Below the pieces are notes generated by a model. It was not told the origin of the DNA. It saw only the letters and a program-made list of their open reading frames with translations, and searched no databases. From contig CM040743.1 in the NCBI GenBank assembly GCA_022829145.1, positions 4,502,646 through 4,566,645 of the forward strand: a DNA stretch of 64,000 bases, in the 5' to 3' direction. Both the position numbers and the translations under genes were made by a program. The first letter of the stretch is position 1, and each line of letters starts with the position of its first letter. Positions 21,198-31,010 of the stretch are shown here, piece by piece. This DNA is from Albula goreensis (taxonomy: Eukaryota; Chordata; Actinopteri; Albuliformes; Albulidae).

Positions 21198-23442
21198 CTG
21201 GCATGGAAACACATAGTTGTGTAGAAGAGGAATATGTCAAAGCCTTAAAAGCCGTCATCGTGAAAGCCGGGGCAGTTAATAGCAGAAATAAAACATCCCA
21301 TTAAACCGCTCAGGAGCGCCCGTATGAAACAGCCGATGTGCTCCGGCCCGCGCTGAAAATGGAAAGACCGTTACTTCCCCACCCCCCCCCACCACCACCA
21401 CACTCCCACCCCCTGCACCCCCCCCCACGATGGGAACGGCGGGGGTAACAGACTCATGCATTCATGGGCGACGGTGTCAGCAACCGGTCACCGGAAAGGC
21501 CCTCTATTTGACCAGCGCACCCCCTCCCCGAAAGAAAAAAAAACCCCCAAAACCCCAAAAGCTCTCTACCTGACACCTCTTCAGTCACACTGGGCAAAGA
21601 GGGGGTGGGGGTGGGTGGGGGTGCAGGGGTACAAGGCCCAAACCACCGTGCCGTCCTCCCCAATCCCCATTCTCCGAGCCCATATTTCGGGGGACTCAAG
21701 CAAATCAGGGGGTCGATTTCACATCTGACTGGTGTGTACCTTATTTAATGAGAGCTGCTGTCACTTCGGCTCAGGGCAGTGAGGAGAAGAGCGGGGCGCT
21801 GAGCTGAGTGAGGGTGTAAGCCTATATTATATGGCAGACTGAGAGCAGCTAACCTGCCCCTGAGCAGAGTGGAGTCAGAGAGAGAGAGGGAAAGAGAGAG
21901 AGAGAGAGGGAGAGAGGGAGAGGTAGTAGCAGGATGTTGAGTTTCCACTGTGTTCCGTGCTGCGTTTGGTTACAGTCTTACCTGCATATAAAGCGGGGGT
22001 CCTGATTGTACACGAGAACAAGAGCATTTTTCTTTTAATGTTCGTCACCAAGTTGCCATAGTAGAAATGACAATGTGATGCTTAACCTGTGTGTTAGTAT
22101 AGTCTGGAGAGATGTTCTTCAAGGCAGGGATCTCTGTAAAACACAATTTCTCTCTTCTTTCAATTGAAGAGACAGGTGACATTTTTTAAAGTAATGGGGG
22201 AATGGGGGAGGGGAGACAGGTGAAATTTTGTTTTGGGGGCAAAAAAACGAGGGGATGAATGGATGGATGACCCGTTCGGCATGCGTCAGAGACCCGTGGG
22301 AGGACAGACAGCGGCTTTCACAGGGTCGCCCCCCCACCCCCACTGCGCAGCCTCATTAGCTCATGTTTACTCAAGCCTGTTGTCCCTTGGTCCCTTAATT
22401 CTGTTTGTTGCGGGACAAAGTCGGGGGACAGGGGCGCGCTGTAACTGAGCGCCCGAGGGAGCCGCGGCCGGGGGCCCCCTAAATTCTGCCGGATTACCGT
22501 TGTCACGGCAATGGGCCTAAACCCCCCCACCCCGAGACAAACGCGAGCAAAGCCAGGGGCATGAATGGACGGCTAGGTCAACGGGAGCGGATCAAAGGAG
22601 AGCGGGTCTGGGTTGCAAACGAGGGGAACACGAGACAAACGATTAGTAAAGTAAATTTTTAAAAAAATGGAGGAAAAAAACCTCCTCCATTACCATGACA
22701 TTCCCCTATCTGGTCCCGATGCCGTGTTCAGGGTGCTTCCCCAGCGATCGTCGCACGTCCTCCTGAACCTCCGCGCGCTCCGCAGCAGGTGAAGCGCTTT
22801 GCTGTTGCCACGGAAGCGGCTTGGAAACGGTAGCGTTCGTTTCATCGGCCGACGGCTGTCAAATGCGATTACTGTCATCGTCCGCTTCTGTTACCATCTA
22901 ACGTCTTTTCCTTCATTCCCGGTTTTTGGAAGTAGGTCAAGATAACGATATAGAGGCAACAACAGGCATGTTCGTACCAATGAGGTGTTATCCTCGTCTG
23001 TAAAACACTCTGCTACATTCAACAATATACACACAATAATTACATAACATGCTTCCATAAATGAGAAAGTCAGCAAAGAAGCAGGACTTTGAAGAAAGTT
23101 CTGCAGTTTTCTTACATGACATCATGGAATTATGTGAGAAACAGCATTTTTCATAAATTAATTGAAGATGTTTTATTAAAAATTATTATTTAATGTTAAT
23201 GTTTTTCAGTTATATCTAGATGTTTTTTGTCCCTCTCTGCAGTTTGGACTTCTTTGTATCTCGCTCCACTCTACTAGGGTGTGCAATTATAAACCGTGTG
23301 GGTCACAGAGCCTTCAGCAGCAGAATCAGCAGAGTGTTCGTTCTGCCATTCTCTCCAATATTCTGGACCAAGGGATGTGTTTGCGATTTTTGTGACCTCC
23401 CCATCTCCACCCCCCTCTCTGGAGAAGATCCCTCCAAAACGC
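20651..23442. other. Mostly unique sequence, GC- and CpG-rich in part
   Basis: TG repeats at 21164-21194. C-rich at 21377-21428 and G-rich at 21596-21635, i.e. opposite-strand quadruplex motifs 170 bp apart. A GA tract lies at 21875-21923. From 22430 to 22870 CpGs are frequent (GAGCCGCGGCCGGGGGCCC near 22459; CGATCGTCGCACGTCC near 22745), which may mark an unmethylated regulatory segment. A short plus-strand frame, 22667-22792, is noted under findings. Confidence 0.45.
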
Positions 23443-23560
23443 CTTCCTCTTCCTCTTCCTCTTCCTCATTCATCGTCCTGATGGGACCGGTTACATAATT
23501 ACGGACTGGCTACCAGCCACTTTCTATCAGAACTAAAACTTTTTTTTTTTTTTTTTTTTT
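23443..23560. repeat. (CTTCCT)n and T-run
   Basis: CTTCCT repeats at 23443-23467 and a 21-base T run at 23540-23560. Confidence 0.9.
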
Positions 23561-23842
23561 AAAGATAAGGTTGGGTCTGGAAGAGTAACTGCAGGGAAAG
23601 TTGAAATATGTCCATGTGGATGTTTCTATGATTCACATCATGGATTGTAATTGCTTGCAAAATGCGCGTCCCATAGGAGCAATCGCTGGGAAACCACACA
23701 CACACTCTGCTGAAAGCTGCTGAATCATTTAAAACTAAATATGAACTGTTACAGTTAATGCTTGACTTAGACCCTGGTGTTCACATTTGAAAATATTTGT
23801 GTTCACCTCCTTATGTTTGTCTGCCCCTCTCAGAATTTTCGG

Positions 23843-23857
23843 CCCCTATAAAAGGGG
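23843..23857 (+). promoter_or_regulatory. TATA-box-like near-palindrome
   Basis: CCCCTATAAAAGGGG contains a strong TATAAAA core (23847-23853) framed by C4 and G4. A pyrimidine-containing GCATTCAGGC lies about 10-20 bp downstream, near the expected start distance. No transcript or open frame is seen after it. It could equally be a CArG-like site or chance. Confidence 0.25.
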
Positions 23858-23860
23858 TGC

Positions 23861-24329
23861 ATTCAGGCTGTCCATAGCAATGTTCCCTTCTACAGCAGTT
23901 CCCTCCTAAAGGATACGTGACAGAACTCTTCTCAGTTTGCACTCTTTTGTTTGTGATGTAGTCCTACTCAATCACACAAAGTGTGCACTACTGAAAGCTT
24001 GTGAGAGAGCCCATCTCTAACTCACGCTGTGTGCACCGTTTTCAATATAGTGTAATGTTTAATGGGGGGTGTGTTCTGCTATTTCACCCTCACTGCCTTA
24101 TTTTGCCTTATTTATTCACTAAGAATTCGTTAACATTAAAACTGCTGGCAAAATATGTATGAATATGAATGTATGTATGAATAAGCATTATCTTTTACAG
24201 CACTGGCACTGAAAACATTCAGAAATGGTTACACAGAACCCATATTCATATAAAAAAGCTTAGCTCCGCTATGTCACTGATCTGTTTGGAAGAAAGTCAG
24301 TTGCAAGTATCCTATCCTCACAGAATGAT
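23861..24329. other. Unique non-coding sequence
   Basis: AT-rich, nothing recognised. Confidence 0.4.
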
Positions 24330-24492
24330 ACACAAACACACATGTACATGCACACACACATACACAAACACACACGCACATGCACACACACATACACATA
24401 CACAAACACACACGCACATGCACATGTACACAAACACATATGCACATGCACACACACATGCACACATACACAAGCATACATACACACACACA
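24330..24492. repeat. Degenerate (CA)n with 38-bp higher-order repeat
   Basis: CA repeats with TG steps. The block TACACAAACACACACGCACA starts at 24361 and again at 24399, giving a 38-bp superunit. Confidence 0.9.
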
Positions 24493-26040
24493 TTCAAAGA
24501 TCACAAGACAATTTGCGAAAGAATCAACAAAAAAAAGGCTGAAAAAGAAATTGGGGCATGGGTCTTTGAAGCGGGGAATCTCGGCCCATATCTGATCCAG
24601 CGATGCCGTGGCAAATCAAACCTCATCCATTCTTCATCTCAAACAAATCGAGGATGCAAGCAATTACATGGCAACGCCAAAGGGGAGAGAAATTTAGTCT
24701 TATTTTTTTGTTTTGTCTGTCAAGATTTCCGGCATCACACAAAAAGCCAGAGGTGGGTTGGTGGTGATGGCAGGGGGGGGGGGGGTAATGTTCCTCTTTT
24801 GTGAGATCTGGTTACAGTGAACCGGTGAGCGAAAACAAAAGAAAAAAAAAGATAGAGAGAAAATGCTTGCTTCAATAGAGGGAGGATAAAATCGATTTGA
24901 TTTGTATTGGGTGACATTTTAATGGTGCCTGGAGCTCTGACTCGGCTGGATACACCCATACTGAGGAGAGAGGCTACTGATCAGCACGTGGACCGTTGGG
25001 AGGGGGGGGCCCCTTATGGAAATAAAGTAAAAGTATTTAAACATATAAATATATTGAAATAAAATATATAGTTAAGATCAGAACAGATTACACAATAAAT
25101 GGGCAATTACACATATACCCACAATATTTAAATATCCAGTAACTATGAAAAAGCAGAGCAGTGAAGTATATTTTATTTGTTATTATATTTCCTTGTGAAA
25201 TCCATATATTGGTAATATGCTGCAAGACAGATAAACCTTGAATGGAATTGAAAAATATTACATAAAAAACATTTATTTAATTAAAATATATTATCATGAT
25301 CAGAATAGATATTGAATATATATTGCTGTATATTATGAAAAAGACTGCTGTGTACATTTTTGCTAAGTTGTAATTGTAATTGCATATATGTTCTAGGCTG
25401 GGCATAGTGACAGAGATTATCAGTTATAACTCTGTGTATTGTTGGGGGTGGGGGTGAGGATAGGCGTTGTGTGTTTTGGGGGGTTTTGGGGGCAGATAGC
25501 GGGCCAGCTGCCCGGCTGTAGCCTGTTCTTCCTGCCCTCTCCAGCGCACAGACACCGGCCTGGCTCCACTCAGGGAGATAATCAATGGCCAGGCGGCAGC
25601 CTCTGCCCAGACTGGAGAGCAAACGTGCATTAGCGATCAGCGCGGCCGGACCCGTCTACCTCACAGCCCCTGCCCCCCAATAGACACCCCCATCCACTCT
25701 CCATACTGCCCGTCCGGCCTCTCTACCTGAGTCAATAACACTCCCGCCTCCAATTGATTTGGAAGGCACCAGAAGCCTCAGAAAATCCATACGAATGTAC
25801 ACAGACTTTCAGTTCCACGAGGGAGCTTCAGGTTAACCATCCCCTAAATTATCTGAATGAGAACCTGCAGCCACCCCGGGGGCTCTGCAGATAAGAAACC
25901 TCACCTCAGCCACCACCAGCGTGTGCCGCCCACCTGAGGGAGTCACGGCAACCGTTTCCACTCGTCATATTGAGAAACGCTGCGAAACCAAAACGTTAAG
26001 TTTTACTCAAATGGTTTGTGGAAACTGACTGCCTTCAACC
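24493..26040. other. Unique sequence; 13-G run and possible regulatory block
   Basis: A 13-base G run lies at 24773-24785. The AT-rich part is 25020-25400. G-rich at 25442-25495 (GGGGGTGGGGGTGAGG then GGGGGGTTTTGGGGGC). The block 25496-25720 is GC-balanced with GGGAGATAATCAATGGCC at 25571 and TGCATTAGCGATCAGCGC at 25626, resembling conserved enhancer-like DNA by composition and motif content only. Confidence 0.4.
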
Positions 26041-26230
26041 AGGGATGTAGCTAGACTACTGGAGCACAGGCCCCCAGTGCCCACATCCTCACACTTGCGA
26101 TTTATGATTTTTTTGAAAAGTAGTTATTTTTTATGATCATTTACTGGGGCACAACAAATTATTACTAGGACACGTGCCCCAGTGAACAGGGTCTGGTGAC
26201 ACCCTTGCCTTGAACCATTTCAGAAGGACA
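26041..26230. other. Possible degenerate dispersed repeat
   Basis: GGGGCACAACAAATTATTAC and GACACGTGCCCCAGTG near 26147-26190 look repeat-like. The segment pairs partly with GGAGCACAGGCCCCCAGTGC near 26061 in direct order. Family unknown. Confidence 0.2.
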
Positions 26231-26346
26231 ACTCAACCAGTTTAACTTACCAGCAGTCTTTAACACTCAATCAGTTTAACTTTAACTTTAACACTTTAAC
26301 ATTACTGCTGAACATGCCATTTGTCAGAGAGGGAAAAGTTTCTTAC

Positions 26347-26577
26347 CTGTGATACGAGATCCCGAGCGGCGATGGCTTTGGGGCGAAGCAGCACCGTGAC
26401 GCACTGGAGATCCAGCGTATAAACAGACTGCTGTGCTTTAGCTGGACTCCTAACTCGCTCATGCAGTCCGGGTAAATATTCCATGATTGATTGAACCACA
26501 TTTTCAATAAATAAAAGGCCTAGTGCCACTATCGCTTCTCCAGAGAAGCATCTCTCGTTTTTTAAATCGTGATGTGT
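26347..26577 (-). CDS. Candidate internal coding exon, unidentified protein
   Basis: The minus strand is open from 26577 to 26347 and ends CACAG|GTAAGA, a consensus splice donor at 26347/26346. The last 64 codons read EAIVALGLLFIENVVQSIME, then YLPGLHERVRSPAKAQQSVY, then TLDLQCVTVLLRPKAIAARD and LVSQ. That is compositionally balanced, helix-like protein sequence with no low complexity, unlike most frames here. The exon would end in phase 0. No good splice acceptor is visible upstream: the pyrimidine stretch in GATGCTTCTCTGGAG is poor. I do not recognise the protein; a HEAT/ARM-like helical repeat is only a guess. A chance open frame cannot be excluded. Confidence 0.35.
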
Positions 26578-27240
26578 TTACCAAGCACCCAATTTTTATG
26601 TTTTTGGCCTCCGGTTAGAAATTTAGAATGTTTATGCATGAGTGTTCTCGCTAGACCTGAAGCGGTTTAGCAATTCTAACTAATGCTTCCTGTAAGTAAT
26701 CCTCTGACCACAGAACACAATAAGCATCCCCTCAAAAAAAGCTCTTTTTGGCTCATCTGACTTGATATATTGTGTAAGCAACAAGTAGAACATGTTGATG
26801 ACAGCCGTTATTTAGTCATAAAGACCACAGAGCAGATGCCTGGAGGCCAAACATGTGAGATTAAAAAAAAATAAATAGATAATTTTTTAAAAAATCGACT
26901 TGTGGAAGACGTTTTGTGATACAGCGGCGCGTGAATAATGATCTACAGCCTTGCCAAAGTTGCAACATCCTTGTTAAAGGAAGTGGTAAATGGCGTGTCC
27001 CCGCGGAGACCGTGTGGTTCAGTCAGGATAATGAGAGATAGCTTTATCTCGCAGGAAGTTTATCCCTGAAGCCCAGTGATAAAGTCAACTTCTTGAAGGT
27101 GAGGCCATGCCACACGGCTCTGGAGACGGGGAGACTCTCACTGGGGAGCTCTGGACGATGGCTGTGCTTTCCCTCACAGATAACAGACCGGTTGTTGTAT
27201 TGTGTGTGCGTACAGATAGGCTACACAATCTGTTTCTGTG
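26578..27240. other. Unique non-coding sequence
   Basis: Nothing recognised. An AAAAAAAATAAATAGATAAT stretch is near 26862. Confidence 0.4.
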
Positions 27241-27524
27241 TTCTTTCTCTCTCTCTCTCTCTGTTCTTTTTCTGTCCCTCTCTCTCTTTTCTGCGCTCTG
27301 TCTCTCCTTCTCTTAATCTGTCGCACTCTCTCTCTCACACACACACACACACACAAACACATACACACATGCACACACACACACACAAACACATGCACAC
27401 ACACACACACACACGCACACACACAAACACATACGCACATGCACAAACACACACACAGACACAAACACATACACACATGCACACACGCACACACACACAT
27501 GCACGCACGCACACACACACACAT
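27241..27524. repeat. Compound (CT)n-(CA)n microsatellite
   Basis: CT-rich at 27241-27335, switching abruptly to CA repeats at 27336-27524 with GCACATGC interruptions. Long His/Thr and Cys/Val frames across it are artefacts. Confidence 0.95.
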
Positions 27525-28690
27525 TCTACACTCTTAAATGAAAAGTCCATAGCGCTTGGGGATCAGTGGGATAGTGTAGCATTAATGGCATACCTACCAA
27601 CAGCATGTTGAGTCAATCCCTTCATTCGCTGCATATTGCTCACGCGTTTCCTGTAGACAGCAGGCAGTGGAGGAAGTTAGAGATGATGGTGAATGTTGGA
27701 TAAAATACATATTTTTAAAACCTCCTGTACATAGACCTTTCCCACCGTTTCTGCCACTGACGGAAGCAGACTTTTTGAGTTTGATGTATGTTGTTGTTGT
27801 TTTTGTTGTTGTCGCCGTTGTAGCGTTTTTGTGAATGGTGTGTCCTTAACTGTACCTCATAAAATTAATCACGGATTCTTTCCCAATGGTAGTTGGCAGG
27901 AAATAGATATGGAGAGAGCCGGAGGACCCACAGTCATTTTCCCCAGAGGCGTCTATGCTTTCAACACATCAATCTTTTTTTTTCATTTTTCATTTTTCAT
28001 AACTGCAAGCCTAGTACAGTATCATATTACTGCATGAGGAGCTGTGTGAATAATCATGTCTACTGCCTGCCATCTTCTCCTGGTACTCGCTCAGAGCAAT
28101 ATTTAGTCAAATGTACCATCCAAAACGTAAGCAATAAACTCTGCATCGATATTTCATTTTTATCAAAATTTATCACTCAAAATAAAATGGCTTTATCAAC
28201 TTTATGTGTACCTTTTGTATGCATTTTCCAGAGTAAATTTTATACATTTACCATTGAAGAATCTTGCAGTCTCCTGTCCTCCCTAAGGTGAGTATTCCGC
28301 TCTCCTGAGGTAAGTCACACCACAGAATCTGCTGTATTGATTATGACATCATGGGAGAGCTTTGGGAAAAGAAAGATTGAACCCTCCTTTGGAATCCTGC
28401 CCCCCCCCATTGCTAATGAAACATAGATCACTTGCTTGTCCTGATGAATCACGATCTTGTAGAAGTGACTATCATGGCCTCAAAGCAAGGTGTAATGTGT
28501 AATGATGTGTAATGATAGCAGAAGCAATATGAGACAGAAAAAAACGTCTTCTCAAATCTCCATGCAAGCGAACATCAAGATCGGTTACTGTCATCCACCG
28601 ATTCTGCTATAATGCCAAATAGGAGGGCTGTGATGCCTTTAACAACCAATAAACCAACCAATCAAATCCTGCCAACCAAGTAAACAATAC
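27525..28690. other. Unique non-coding sequence
   Basis: Contains (GTT)n at 27788-27812 and a 9-base C run near 28400. No gene signature. Confidence 0.4.
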
Positions 28691-28768
28691 CTGTTTTCCA
28701 TATGTCACAGTTTGAGCATCTGGAGTCAAGACTTCATAACCTGAAGATGATTTGAAGAGCACAACTGA
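28691..28768 (-). CDS. Candidate short coding exon, unidentified
   Basis: On the minus strand a good acceptor, CTCTGTCATTTCAG, ends just before 28768. The donor AACAG|GTATTG lies at 28691/28690. Between them are 78 nt, phase 0 to phase 0, reading SVVLFKSSSGYEVLTPDAQT then VTYGKQ. The same frame stays open upstream to about 28870 (an ATG at 28868-28870 after TAAAGGAAC), so a longer first exon is an alternative. It lies 2.1 kb upstream, in transcription order, of the candidate exon at 26347-26577 and would be on the same strand. No family recognised. The donor is weaker than consensus. Confidence 0.25.
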
Positions 28769-28870
28769 CTGAAATGACAGAGAATCTCTTTCCGGATCAG
28801 CGGCCCGTGTCATTGGCGAGTCGCACACTGACAGATTCATCATTGAGCTCTGGTCTGACCCCTGTGCCAT

Positions 28871-29744
28871 GTTCCTTTACAGTCTGTGCTTACAAAAACA
28901 GAAATGGAGATCTGTACTGCTGTCCTGAATGATGTATGGGCATTACAGAATTTCAAAGGGAGGATATAGGAAAGGAGATATCCGCGTTTGCAGCAGATCG
29001 TCTGTGTTTTTTTTTCTCCTTTCCTCCAGCCACTCTTAAATCCACCCCCTTAAAAACTAAAAAAGTCCCCCGAATGTCACGTTTCAGAAGCTGCTGGTGG
29101 ATTTTGCTTCCATCTGTCGGAGTGGGTGATAATCTACACCCCCCCAAAAGTGCCTTTGAGGGCCACGTATACGCAGGGGAGTAACGCTGAAAAAACTGTG
29201 GAGCTGCGTTCCCGAAAAATATCCGTCCCGCTAAGATCACCCTTGGGCCGCTGATCTTCTATGGTGTTATGATGATCTGAGGAGGAGATTTTTTGAGAAA
29301 TGGAATCCTAGTCCTAGCACAGATCGTAGGTGGATTGATGTGAAGGTTGCCATGTGCCCTCCATATCCATCTTCACATGAGGAGGTTGATCGTTAAGTAC
29401 AGGGGGAAATCTGGCTAAGTTCCAAGGGTCTTGTTGCTCTCTGGCGGCCACGCTTGGCCAGGCCGGGCATCTGCAGATGAACACACTGAGAATATGCTGG
29501 CTTTGTAATCCTCTGACATCATAGACAGCTTGTGATTGGCGATTGCGTCTGTGGTGTGTGAGTTAGTCAGGGCTTGTCACCGTGTAAAGGGGGGCAGTCA
29601 CATGCTCACAGAAGAGTCCTGAAGTATGCAGGCATGAGTGCTGAGGGAGATCAACGACTTCGGGGTTAGTTCGGGTTGGGGAAAAAAGGGAGAAAAACAA
29701 AACAAAATAGAAGAAAAGAAAGAAAACCCCAAGTGAAGACACCC
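28871..29744. other. Unique non-coding sequence
   Basis: Nothing firmly recognised. A CTCTCTGGCGGCCACGC segment is near 29436. Confidence 0.35.
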
Positions 29745-29844
29745 TTGGAAGTTGACCTCTCTCCCTCCGTTCGGTGTTTAGAGAATCCAGCGCGCTCGGG
29801 TTGATGAGGACTCTGGAGCAGAGCGACAGGCTCTCCGCCAGGCA
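29745..29844 (-). other. Weak candidate coding segment
   Basis: Minus-strand TCACCACAG precedes 29844, after which the frame reads CLAESLSLCSRVLINPSALD then SLNTERRERG. It is leucine-rich and protein-like, and the frame starts in phase 0 after CAG. No good donor is present: GAGAG|GTCAAC is non-consensus, and the frame then runs into phenylalanine-rich nonsense. Listed only because two other candidates lie on the same strand nearby. Confidence 0.15.
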
Positions 29845-29849
29845 CTGTG

Positions 29850-30833
29850 GTGACACCACACAGACTCAGATCCAGTTCAGACCAGAGTCCAGACCGCCAA
29901 TTACTTTTGGTTTGCGTTTTTTTCTTTTATAAAAAAGAGGGGGATTGAGAGGGGGAGGGGGTGGTAGGGTAGGGGACCACGTACATAAACCTAAATATGC
30001 ATAACACATCGGAGCAGACAATCTCTCTCTCCGTCTTCCAAAAATGTTGCTCTCCTCTCCCGTTCCCTAAGTATGATTGCGAGGACAGAAGTGGTGCTGA
30101 AAGTGGATTTGATAAATAAATAAACAACATTATGTTGTTGTTGTTGTTGTTGTTGCTGTTCTTGTTGTTTACATCATCATTAAAGTAGATTTTTTTTCCT
30201 GTTATGATTTTGTTTAAAATGTCAACATGGCTAAACTTTTGAATCCTTTTTTTGCAGTCTAAGACAAACCAAGTTTTTTTGAGTTGCCAGTGGTGTCGTT
30301 CCCTGACCATGCAGAGACGCATGTGTGTGCCCACGTGTTAGTTAGCAGGGCAATATAATCAGAAATACTAATGCCTCCCTTTTATAGTTAAAATATGTAT
30401 TGATAACACTCATTTAGTTGCACGGCAGCAGTGCACTAGGAATGGTGGCTCGTTTAGGGCCTAGCTCATGAACTGCCAGCCCTAGTCTCACCTGTGCTGT
30501 TTCCCACCGGCAGCCCCTGAGAAGTGAACGCAGAAATAGGCTTTGGAAATCTGCCCAAAGCATGGCCACTCAACCCTGAGGGAAGTCTTATGAAGCAGCC
30601 CGGAAAATTCATATGCATTTCACCAGATGTTATGCAAATGACTGTTGGTTTACAGGAAAAAACTGCAGCGGTCGGTTGTGAGATTTAATGTTTTTTTCAG
30701 GTGTTTTGGATTTTCTGTGACTGTGTGTTTTACTGAGTGTATATATGTTTGCCTTCATGTGCATTTGAATGCTTGTGTTTGTGTTTGTGTATGAGTGTGT
30801 ATGAAAGTGTGTCTGAATGTCAGTGGGTGCATT
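29850..30833. other. Unique sequence with (GTT)n
   Basis: A (GTT)n tract at 30134-30170 is the only repeat. No gene recognised. Confidence 0.45.
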
Positions 30834-30906
30834 TGTATGTGTGTGTGTGTGTCTGTGTGAGAGAGAGAAAGGAGAGAGAGGGGGAAAGAGAGGGAGAGAG
30901 AGAGAG

Positions 30907-30944
<38 letters not shown>

Positions 30945-31010
30945 AGAGAGAGAGATAGAATAAGAGAGAGAATATGTGTGCAGGTCTGTGTGTGTATGTG
31001 TGTGTTCTGA
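30834..31010. repeat. Alternating (TG)n and (GA)n microsatellite
   Basis: TG at 30837-30857, GA at 30858-30904, TG at 30908-30940, GA-type at 30941-30972, then degenerate TG to 31010. Confidence 0.9.

Noticed and set aside
26347-26577. Assigning the exon candidate to a named HEAT-repeat kinase (ULK4)
   Set aside because: A few residues match by eye (EAIV, EN, LP), but the similarity does not continue and the comparison was from memory.
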